The notes under the pieces are model-generated. The model worked only from the letters and a program-made list of their open reading frames with translations, was not told where the DNA came from and did no database searches. Positions 1-5,234 of a stretch of 6,550 bases of DNA are shown here, piece after piece. The stretch is from an uncultured Alphaproteobacteria bacterium (lineage in GTDB: Bacteria; Pseudomonadota; Alphaproteobacteria; Rhizobiales; Hyphomicrobiaceae). The stretch spans positions 1-6,550 of the forward strand of contig CALFEM010000521.1 in the NCBI GenBank assembly GCA_937950105.1. The letters run 5' to 3'. Within the stretch, counting starts at the first letter, position 1. The number at the start of each line of letters is the position of its first letter. The position numbers were made by a program, and so were the translations under genes.

Positions 1-33
1 CAGCGCATTCGTCGAGATGTCGTTCGCGGCCAT
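1..33 (-). CDS. Start of an unidentified gene leaving the window (partial)
   Basis: On the minus strand an ATG at 33..31 opens a frame that reads MAANDISTNAL and runs off the left edge without a stop. A strong Shine-Dalgarno AGGAG lies at 45..41, seven bases upstream of the ATG, which is the main support for a real start. Eleven residues are too few to recognise a family. The gene would be divergent from the SDR-like gene at 303, so the 269 bases between them would hold both promoters. A chance ATG with a chance purine run is the alternative. Confidence 0.45.
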   Translation of the reverse strand, partial: MAANDISTNAL

Positions 34-196
34 GGGTCTTCTCCTGCTGGATGCTCGCCCTGACGCTAACAGCCGCGTGTTCGACGCGAAACCTCGCCCT
101 CCGGCCTGCCTCGCCTGTGGAGAACAACCGCTTCCGGTGGATGACTGCGCGATTTTGCTGGCCGCCGCGGTTTGGCCGCAACACCGTCAAGGGCAA

Positions 197-210
197 ACCC
201 CGATCGGGGT
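197..210. repeat. Perfect 14-bp palindrome ACCCCGATCGGGGT
   Basis: The 14 bases are fully self-complementary. The site sits about 95 bp upstream of the SDR-like start and about 165 bp from the divergent start. It could be a dimeric regulator site, or a short hairpin (5-bp stem, GATC loop) followed by CTTGTTT. The role is inferred from symmetry and position only. Confidence 0.4.
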
Positions 211-288
211 CTTGTTTAGCTCTCGTTAGGCGAATCGGCGTGGTATCACTCCTGCCGGGCCGCCTTTCTCTAGTCCCTGGCGTAAGCG

Positions 289-294
289 AAGGAG
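289..294 (+). promoter_or_regulatory. Shine-Dalgarno of the SDR-like gene
   Basis: AAGGAG lies eight bases upstream of the ATG at 303. It decides the start against an in-frame ATG at 51, which has no such motif and would add 84 residues with no SDR homology. Confidence 0.8.
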
Positions 295-302
295 AGAGCC
301 CG

Positions 303-1055
303 ATGTATATGAGCGTTGTCACGCATGCCCCCGGCGTTCCCGTCTACGCGGAGCTGGCTGGCCTGCGCGTCCTCGTCACTGGGCTTTCGTCGGCGGCCGG
401 CGTCGATGTCGCGCGCGGACTCGCCGATCACAAATGTCGGCTGGTGCTGCAGACGGCCGAAGACTCGCCCGAGATGACGACGCTCGCCGCGCTGGTTGCC
501 GAGAGCGCCAGCGAGCTGCAGCTGTTCACGCAATCGCTCGCCGACGGCAACGAGGCGGTCCGCTTCGCGCAGGGCCCGGGTCAGAGCTTCGGCGGTCTCG
601 ACGTGGCCATCAACCTGATCGAAGTGACGCGCGAGCAGCTTCAGGGCCGCACCTCGCTCGAGGCCATCGAGGATCTCGTCTCCGAGCTGCTGCTGCCATC
701 GACGCTGATGACGCGCGTCATCGCCAATCGCATGCGTCTGACCATGACCGAGGGCCTCGTGCTCAACGTCGTCTGCATGGCGGCGCCGGAAACCGATGCC
801 GAAATGGCGCTTGCCGGTCTCCTGCGCACGGCGCTCGCCACGATTACGCGGCGCGAGGCGGAAGCCTGGGCGGACAAGACCATCCGCATCAACGCCATCG
901 GGCCGCGCGGTCTGCTCGAAGCCGCGCAGGGTGGCGCCTGCCTGTCGTCGGGCCAGGATGTCGCCGCGCTCGCGCTCTATCTCGCCAGCCGCAAGGGCCG
1001 CCAGCTCACCGGACACGTGTTCGACGCCGAAGGCGTCGCCAGCCGCGGCTGCTGA
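303..1055 (+). CDS. SDR-fold protein with degenerate active site (probable pseudoenzyme)
   Basis: The 250-residue protein has the length and layout of a classical short-chain dehydrogenase/reductase (Rossmann fold, NAD(P)-binding, cytosolic). Residues 20-41 form the first beta-alpha unit with T26-G27 and G33, but the middle glycine of TGxxxGxG is A31. N104 sits where the NAG motif normally is. The beta-5 strand near 150-158 is followed almost at once by helix alpha-F (about 167-180, similar to the usual KAALAGLTRALA stretch). In that alignment the catalytic YxxxK is E163-xxx-E167, C158 stands near the catalytic Ser, and the loop between is about eight residues short. The IRINAIGPRG strand (near 195-204) and the C-terminal helix plus LTGHVFDAEG segment are well kept. 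The frame is intact, so it is not a decayed pseudogene. By inference it binds a nucleotide or a partner protein rather than catalysing oxidoreduction. No neighbour reveals its pathway. The start at 303 is chosen on its Shine-Dalgarno; an ATG at 309 is a weaker alternative. Confidence 0.85.
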   Translation: MYMSVVTHAPGVPVYAELAGLRVLVTGLSSAAGVDVARGLADHKCRLVLQTAEDSPEMTTLAALVAESASELQLFTQSLADGNEAVRFAQGPGQSFGGLDVAINLIEVTREQLQGRTSLEAIEDLVSELLLPSTLMTRVIANRMRLTMTEGLVLNVVCMAAPETDAEMALAGLLRTALATITRREAEAWADKTIRINAIGPRGLLEAAQGGACLSSGQDVAALALYLASRKGRQLTGHVFDAEGVASRGC

Positions 1056-1074
1056 GCCGGGATTGTTCGACCTG

Positions 1075-1096
1075 GCCGGGCGATCGGGCGCCCGGC
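1075..1096 (+). terminator. GC-rich hairpin after the SDR-like gene
   Basis: GCCGGGCG (1075-1082) pairs perfectly with CGCCCGGC (1089-1096) across a 6-base loop, 20 bases after the SDR-like stop codon. There is no proper T-run behind it, only CTCTTTC a few bases on. It is a plausible weak or factor-assisted terminator separating this gene from the peroxidase gene. Confidence 0.5.
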
Positions 1097-1187
1097 GCTG
1101 CACTCTTTCACACGCCAACTTGACTGGTCCAGGCGCGCGCGAGCGTGCGAACATCCCGCTGTCCCTTCACAGCAGGAGAATCCGCCG

Positions 1188-2195
1188 ATGTGTTCGCAAA
1201 GACCTGATACTCTGAAGCAGGCGATCGTGGCGACCTTCGCCGCCGTCAGTCTGCTGGCCGCGCCAGGCGTATCGGCCGCCGAGCCCGAGACCGACCCGGA
1301 AAAGATCATCGACACGCTCAATGCGATTTTTGGCAAACATCAGGTCCGCTCCAGCCATGCCAAAGGTATCTGCGTCAAAGGCACGTTCACGCCAGCGGCG
1401 GACGCGGCGGTGCTGACGAAATCGGAAAGCCTGACGAAAACTGCCCCCGTGCTCGGGCGCTTCTCGATCGGCGGTGGCAACCCCAAGGCTCCGGACCACG
1501 CCAAGGCTGCACCGCGCGGCTTCGCCTTCCGCCTCGACGACGGCGGCAAGGCACCCTCAGGCTTCGCGTTCCTCAACACGCCGGTGCAGTTCGCCAAGAA
1601 CCCGGCGCAGTTCCTGGCCTTCCTCGAAGCCCGCCTGCCGGGCGCCGACGGGAAGCCTGATCCCGCCAGGATCAAGGCGTTCGCCGAGGCCAATCCGGAA
1701 ACCACGCGGCAGGGCAAATGGCTGGCGGACCGGCCGGTCCCGGCCAGCTACGCGGGCGTCAACTACTGGGGTGTGCACGCCTTTACCCTCACAAACTCCA
1801 AGGGCGAAAGCCGGGTCGCCAAGTTGAAGCTCGTGCCGGCCAGCGGCGAGGCTGGCCTCAGTGACGACGAAGCAAAGGCCAAACCGGCCGACTTCCTCGG
1901 CGCGGAACTCGGCGAACGCCTTGCCAAGGGACCGGCGAGCTTCGATCTCGTCGCGATCCTCGGCGAGGCCGGCGATCCGACCAACGACGCCACCGCGATG
2001 TGGCCGGAGGAGAGCCGCAAGAGCGTCAAGCTCGGCAGCCTCGCCGTGGCGAAGATCGAGGACAACGCGACCTGCGATAGCGGCATTTTCGATCCGACGC
2101 AGCTCGCCGACGGTATCGCCGGGCCGAAGGACGATTCGCTGTTCGCGATCCGCTCCCCGGCCTACGCCATCTCGCTGTCGCGTCGCGCAAAGTAG
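1188..2195 (+). CDS. srpA: Exported catalase-related heme peroxidase, SrpA type
   Basis: This 335-residue protein belongs to the small catalase-like peroxidases (SrpA group), which keep the catalase heme core but lack the long extra domains of classical catalases and use peroxides or organic hydroperoxides. Residues 1-30 form a Sec signal peptide (K10, hydrophobic stretch 11-25, cleavage near VSA at 28-30), so the mature enzyme should be periplasmic. Visible core motifs are H57-A-K-G (distal catalytic His), R91-F-S, P109-R-G, N130 in the FLN segment (distal Asn), and near the C terminus R322-S-P-A-Y326, the RxxxY heme-ligand motif with Tyr326 as the proximal ligand. All key residues are present, so activity is expected. 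AGGAGA at 1174-1179 lies eight bases before the ATG. Members are often found beside a cytochrome b561 gene; none is visible here. The symbol names the family, not a proven orthologue. Confidence 0.94.
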   Translation: MCSQRPDTLKQAIVATFAAVSLLAAPGVSAAEPETDPEKIIDTLNAIFGKHQVRSSHAKGICVKGTFTPAADAAVLTKSESLTKTAPVLGRFSIGGGNPKAPDHAKAAPRGFAFRLDDGGKAPSGFAFLNTPVQFAKNPAQFLAFLEARLPGADGKPDPARIKAFAEANPETTRQGKWLADRPVPASYAGVNYWGVHAFTLTNSKGESRVAKLKLVPASGEAGLSDDEAKAKPADFLGAELGERLAKGPASFDLVAILGEAGDPTNDATAMWPEESRKSVKLGSLAVAKIEDNATCDSGIFDPTQLADGIAGPKDDSLFAIRSPAYAISLSRRAK

Positions 2196-2238
2196 CGCGA
2201 CTTGTCGCGACGAACGGCGCAGCAGCTTCGCTGCGCCG
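2196..2238. terminator. Double hairpin between convergent genes (bidirectional terminator candidate)
   Basis: Directly after the peroxidase stop codon, CGCGAC (2196-2201) faces GTCGCG (2204-2209). Next, CGGCGCAGC (2215-2223) pairs perfectly over nine bases with GCTGCGCCG (2230-2238) across the loop AGCTTC. The structure fills the 50 bp between the convergent peroxidase and ene-reductase stop codons. There is no U-tract on either strand, so termination efficiency is uncertain. Confidence 0.6.
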
Positions 2239-2245
2239 CCCGTCC

Positions 2246-3337
2246 TCAGGCCCGAGTGCCGAGTTCAGGGTAATCGGTGTAGCCCTTGCGGCCCGGCGTA
2301 TAGAACGTCGGCTGATGCGGCTCAGTCAGGTCTGCGCCGCGGCGGATGCGCTCGACGAGGTCCGGATTGGAAATGAACATCCGCCCGAAGGCGACAGCGC
2401 TCGCCTGCTCGTGAGCGAGCACCGCGGCCGCACTCTCGCGATCATAGCCGCCGCAGACGATCAGGTTGCCGGAGTAGCTGGCGTTGGCCATGGCGACGAG
2501 GTCGATGTCCGTCTGATTGGCGAACGGCCGCATGACGTGCAGGTACGCCAGATTGCGCTTGTCGATCTCGGCATAGTAGCGCGGGTAGAGCGCCTCCACG
2601 TCGTCCTCGACGATGTCGTTGAAGGTGTGCCCCGGGCTGACGCGGATACCGGTGCGCTCCGCCCCGACCGCCGCGACGACGGCGTCGAGCACCTCGAGCG
2701 GCATACGCATGCGGTTGTCGATCGAGCCGCCGTAGCGGTCGTCGCGCCGGTTGACGTTCGACGACAGGAACTGGTGCAGCAGATAGCCATTCGCCGAATG
2801 CACCTCGACACCATCGAAGCCGGCGGCCATGGCGTTGCGGGCCGCGTCGGCGAACTCCCGCGCAATGCGGGCGATCTCGTCGGTTTCAAGAGCCCGCGGC
2901 ATGTCGTGATCCTGCATGCCGGCCTTGTCGGTGTACATCTTGCCCGGCGCGCGCACCGCGCTCGGCGCCACCACGTCCGCCGCGACGCCGCGATTGAGCG
3001 CGCCGGCAATGCGGCCGACGTGCCAGAGCTGCACGACGATCTTGCCGCCTTTCGCGTGCACTGCCTCGACGATTCGGCGCCACGCCGCGATATGCGCTGC
3101 ATCGTGGATGCCCGACGTGCGCGGATAGCCCATGCCTTCGAACGACACCTGCGTAGCCTCGGTGATAATGAGGCCGGCACTCGCCCGCTGCGCATAATAG
3201 TCGGCGGCGAAGTCCGCAGGCACGCCCATGTCGCTTGCGCGCGAGCGCGTCAGCGGCGCCATGACGATGCGGTTCTTGAGGTCGATGGCGCCGAGCCGCA
3301 CGGGCTCGAACAGACGCCGGGAGGTTTCGAGTTGCAT
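2246..3337 (-). CDS. Old Yellow Enzyme family alkene reductase (FMN, NADPH dependent)
   Basis: This 363-residue (beta/alpha)8 flavoprotein belongs to the NemA/OYE class. It reduces activated C=C bonds of enals, enones, maleimides or nitro compounds with NAD(P)H through FMN, in the cytosol. Visible marks are the N-terminal LFEPVRLG and KNRIVMAPLTRSRA (T29 near the flavin), GYPRTSGIH at 70-78, QLWHVGR at 103-109, the substrate-anion pair H180-xx-N183 followed by the proton-donor tyrosine Y185, the N196 and D200-RYGGS block, the phosphate-binding part ending in AFGRMFISNPDL (316-327), and the family C terminus with GYTDYP. Length is normal. The start at 3337 is chosen because MQLETSRRLF is where OYE homology begins and a GGAG lies five bases upstream; an upstream ATG at 3382 would run through the repeat region and add 15 unrelated residues. 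It lies 75 bp downstream of the globin gene on the same strand and probably has its own controlled promoter. OYE genes are commonly induced by electrophile or oxidative stress. Confidence 0.96.
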   Translation of the reverse strand: MQLETSRRLFEPVRLGAIDLKNRIVMAPLTRSRASDMGVPADFAADYYAQRASAGLIITEATQVSFEGMGYPRTSGIHDAAHIAAWRRIVEAVHAKGGKIVVQLWHVGRIAGALNRGVAADVVAPSAVRAPGKMYTDKAGMQDHDMPRALETDEIARIAREFADAARNAMAAGFDGVEVHSANGYLLHQFLSSNVNRRDDRYGGSIDNRMRMPLEVLDAVVAAVGAERTGIRVSPGHTFNDIVEDDVEALYPRYYAEIDKRNLAYLHVMRPFANQTDIDLVAMANASYSGNLIVCGGYDRESAAAVLAHEQASAVAFGRMFISNPDLVERIRRGADLTEPHQPTFYTPGRKGYTDYPELGTRA

Positions 3338-3357
3338 GGGGGCTCCGGTCGGAAAGG

Positions 3358-3393
3358 GACTTGCACTACGGGTGCAAGTCACGGGTGCAAGTC
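3358..3393 (-). promoter_or_regulatory. Compound operator upstream of the alkene reductase gene
   Basis: GACTTGCAC (3358-3366) and GTGCAAGTC (3372-3380) form a perfect 9-bp inverted repeat with a 5-base spacer. ACGGGTGCAAGTC is repeated exactly in tandem at 3368-3380 and 3381-3393, giving three half-sites of GTGCAAGTC. The array lies 21-56 bases upstream of the reductase ATG. A possible -35 TTGACT (3416..3411) overlaps the globin stop codon and would put the repeats over the -10/start region, a repressor-like layout. The binding protein is not encoded in the window; HxlR/DUF24, MarR or TetR type repressors are the usual partners of OYE genes. Confidence 0.65.
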
Positions 3394-3412
3394 GTCGCTC
3401 GACGGACGAAAG

Positions 3413-3814
3413 TCAACCGACGTTCTGCATGTGGTCGGCGAGGCGGCGGATCGGCTCGCGCAGCGTTTCGCGCAGCCGTGCATCGGCAACCGTCTCGTCG
3501 AGCGCGCGCTCGAAACAGAGCAGCCATGCGTCGCGCTCGGCCTCACCGATCTTCGCGACAAAATGGCGCCGCCGCAGCATCGGGGCCCCGTGCCGCTCGA
3601 CGAACAACTGCGGCCCGCCGAGCCAGCCGCTCATGAACTCGAAGAACTTCTGCTCGCTGTTGGCGAGGTCCGGCGGGTGGACATCGCGCGCCGCCTTCGC
3701 CTCGGGCAGCGTCGCCATCAGTTCGTACATGCGCCGTGTCAGCCGCCGCAGCGGGGCCTCGCCACCGAGCATCTGATAGAGCGAAATCTGGGTGATGCCG
3801 GCCGCATCCGCCAT
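3413..3814 (-). CDS. Group II truncated hemoglobin (trHbO type)
   Basis: This 133-residue 2-on-2 globin is a cytosolic heme protein that binds O2 with high affinity and in several bacteria acts in NO, peroxide or oxygen handling. The fold marks are LGG at 16-18, B10 tyrosine Y30 in RRMYELM, H46 at the probable CD1 position (Mycobacterium GlbO has Tyr there), the group II stretch FEFMSGWLGGP (58-68), proximal F8 histidine H84 in RRRHF, and the hallmark G8 tryptophan W97 in ERDAWLLC. The H84-W97 spacing of 13 equals that of GlbO. A GGAAGG Shine-Dalgarno at 3828..3823 lies eight bases before the ATG, and no longer in-frame start is needed. It lies 121 bp downstream of ppk2 on the same strand. 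No reductase domain is fused; the flavoprotein encoded next to it is a conceivable but unproven electron partner. Confidence 0.95.
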   Translation of the reverse strand: MADAAGITQISLYQMLGGEAPLRRLTRRMYELMATLPEAKAARDVHPPDLANSEQKFFEFMSGWLGGPQLFVERHGAPMLRRRHFVAKIGEAERDAWLLCFERALDETVADARLRETLREPIRRLADHMQNVG

Positions 3815-3935
3815 GTGTAAGGCCTTCCGCCAGTTGTCAGGCCGGCACTTGCGCCAGCGGGCGACAAGGCAGCACGGAATGTGCGCGGGATAAACGCGAC
3901 ACTTCGCCTGCGGCCCGTCGCGCTGCCGACGCTCG

Positions 3936-5018
3936 CTAGTCCTTGCCGTTGCCGGAGCGGCGCTTCTCGGGATGCAGCACCTTGCCGAGGATGTGCTCGT
4001 CGCGGCCGATGACGTGCGCCGAGGAGCCGACGATCAGCGGATCGGGACCGCGCACGACGTGGCGATCCTTGTCCGGGTAGTCCAGCGTCGACAGGAAGTG
4101 CTGCATGCAGTTGAGGCGTGCCCGCTTCTTGTCGTCGGACTTGACGATGGTCCACGGCGCGTCGGCGGTGTCGGTGTAGAAGAACATCGCCTCCTTGGCT
4201 TCCGTATAGGCGTCCCACTTGTCGAGCGAGGCCTTGTCGATCGGCGACAGCTTCCACTGCTTCAGCGGATCGTGCGCGCGCGAGGCGAAGCGGCGCGCCT
4301 GCTCCTCGCGCGTGACCGAGAACCAGTACTTGTAGAGGCGGATGCCGGAGCGCACGAGCATGCGCTCGATGTCGGGGCACTCGCGCATGAACTCGAGATA
4401 TTCGTTGGCGGTGCAGAAGTTCATCACGCGCTCGACGCCGGCGCGGTTGTACCAGGAGCGGTCGAAGAACACGATCTCGCCGCCGGACGGCAGGTGGTTG
4501 ATGTAGCGCTGGAAGTACCATTGCGTCTTCTCGCGCTCGGTCGGCTTCTCCAGCGCGACGACGCGGGCGCCGCGCGGGTTGAGGTGCTCGGTGAAGCGCT
4601 TGATGGTGCCGCCCTTGCCGGCCGCGTCGCGTCCCTCGAAAATCATCACGATGCGCTCGCCGGTCTGCTTCACCCAAGCTTGCACCTTGAGCAACTCGGT
4701 CTGCAACGGGATGACGTGCTCCTCGTACTCCCTGGTGCGCAGGCGCGTGTCATAGGGATACTTGCCGCTTTCGAAGGCGCGGCGGATCTCGTCCGGGCTG
4801 TGGCGCATCTCGGCGAGCTTGTGCGCCTTGCTCTGTCGGGATTCGGCTGCGGCGGCATTCGGCAAGGTGGGCTGGCCGACGAGATTGGCGTCCGGAGCGA
4901 TAGCGACTGCTGCGGCGGCGGGCGGAGGCGCCTCGGCGCTGGCCGGCTTCGATGCGGCAGCGATGCTGGGCGGCTTCGCTGCGGCGCTCACAGCGGCCGG
5001 CTTCTTTTCGGTTGTCAT
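3936..5018 (-). CDS. ppk2: Polyphosphate kinase 2, class I, with Ala/Pro/Lys-rich N-terminal extension
   Basis: This 360-residue protein transfers phosphate between inorganic polyphosphate and nucleoside diphosphates (class I PPK2, usually GDP/ADP to GTP/ATP, reversible). The single catalytic domain covers about 75-350: entry segment YDTRLRTREYEEHVIPLQ, Walker A G129-RDAAGKG-G137 with K135, N147-P-R-G, Walker B VFFDRSWYNR with D186 and R187, the lid module from FSVTREEQ (233) through DPLKQWKLSPID (250-261), and MQHFL near 305. All catalytic motifs are intact. Residues 1 to about 60 are a low-complexity head (22 Ala, 10 Pro, 4 Lys in the first 60) not needed for catalysis and perhaps disordered or binding-related. 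GAGGAG at 5032..5027 lies eight bases before the ATG, separated by a run of eight C on the coding strand. A probable FNR/FixK-type promoter lies upstream. No ppk1 or ppx is in the window. Confidence 0.97.
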   Translation of the reverse strand: MTTEKKPAAVSAAAKPPSIAAASKPASAEAPPPAAAAVAIAPDANLVGQPTLPNAAAAESRQSKAHKLAEMRHSPDEIRRAFESGKYPYDTRLRTREYEEHVIPLQTELLKVQAWVKQTGERIVMIFEGRDAAGKGGTIKRFTEHLNPRGARVVALEKPTEREKTQWYFQRYINHLPSGGEIVFFDRSWYNRAGVERVMNFCTANEYLEFMRECPDIERMLVRSGIRLYKYWFSVTREEQARRFASRAHDPLKQWKLSPIDKASLDKWDAYTEAKEAMFFYTDTADAPWTIVKSDDKKRARLNCMQHFLSTLDYPDKDRHVVRGPDPLIVGSSAHVIGRDEHILGKVLHPEKRRSGNGKD

Positions 5019-5032
5019 GGGGGGGGCTCCTC
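5019..5032 (-). promoter_or_regulatory. ppk2 Shine-Dalgarno with C8 spacer
   Basis: GAGGAG (5032..5027) is joined to the ATG by exactly eight C residues (5026..5019 on the minus strand). Slippage in this homopolymer would change the SD-to-start spacing without touching the reading frame. Confidence 0.75.
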
Positions 5033-5061
5033 ACGGCGTTTTTGGGCACGACCGAACATGG

Positions 5062-5088
5062 CGGGCATCGCGTGACTGGCGATGCCCG
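5062..5088 (-). repeat. Inverted repeat in the ppk2 leader
   Basis: CGGGCATCGC (5062-5071) pairs perfectly over ten bases with GCGATGCCCG (5079-5088) across a 7-base loop. It lies between the predicted ppk2 transcription start (about 5103) and the Shine-Dalgarno (5032), so it would fold in the mRNA leader. It could instead act as a DNA operator. It has no T-run in either direction. Confidence 0.55.
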
Positions 5089-5102
5089 GCTCGATCTCGC
5101 AT

Positions 5103-5151
5103 GACGGGATTATGACAGCAGCTTTTACCGATCACGTCTGATCGAGATCAA
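5103..5151 (-). promoter_or_regulatory. FNR/FixK-type class II promoter of ppk2
   Basis: On the minus strand TTGAT-CTCG-ATCAG (5151..5138) matches the FNR/FixK consensus TTGAT-N4-ATCAA in nine of ten fixed bases, and it also has the TTGATC..GATCA core common in alphaproteobacteria. A -10-like CATAAT lies at 5114..5109. A start at about 5103 would place the box centre at -41.5, the classical spacing for activation by FNR-family proteins. The site is 120 bp upstream of the ppk2 ATG and downstream of the BLUF stop, so it points to ppk2. The transcription start is inferred. Confidence 0.65.
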
Positions 5152-5234
5152 GGCGGGACGGATTCGCCGCGACCGGTAAACCGGCACGATCGGGCGCACT
5201 AGAACCGCCCAGCGCCGCCCGGCCTCGATGCGGC

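Larger units (their letters stand above)
34..302. other. Divergent intergenic region
   Basis: These 269 bases separate the leftward gene start at 33 from the SDR-like gene at 303. They contain a perfect 14-bp palindrome (197-210) and the Shine-Dalgarno of the SDR-like gene (289-294). I could not assign convincing -35/-10 pairs for either direction. A plus-strand frame open from 51 continues in phase into the SDR-like gene, but it has no ribosome binding site at 51 and does not match SDR proteins before residue 1 of the 303 start. Confidence 0.5.

Noticed and set aside
51..302. In-frame extension of the SDR-like gene from ATG 51, whose start MLALTLTAAC looks like a lipoprotein signal with lipobox
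   Set aside because: There is no ribosome binding site before 51, the extension shows no SDR similarity, and a strong Shine-Dalgarno precedes 303. The purine-rich motif near 41-45 belongs to the opposite strand. A lipoprotein signal on an SDR fold would also be odd.
270..1154. 294-codon open frame on the minus strand across the SDR-like gene
   Set aside because: Its composition is typical of a shadow frame, and the plus-strand frame carries the SDR pattern and a good Shine-Dalgarno.
3358..3393. The repeats before the ene-reductase gene as a CRISPR-like or mobile-element scar
   Set aside because: The units are only 13 bp, directly abutting with no spacers, and the neighbouring symmetry and promoter position fit an operator much better.
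2315..3820. 501-codon open frame on the plus strand, antisense to the ene-reductase and globin genes
   Set aside because: The minus-strand frames match two well-known families with full motifs. The antisense product is rich in Arg, Val, Asp and His in the way expected from a GC-rich shadow frame and matches no family.
3972..5075. 367-codon open frame on the plus strand, antisense to ppk2
   Set aside because: It mirrors the codon bias of ppk2, has no recognisable domain and no ribosome binding site.
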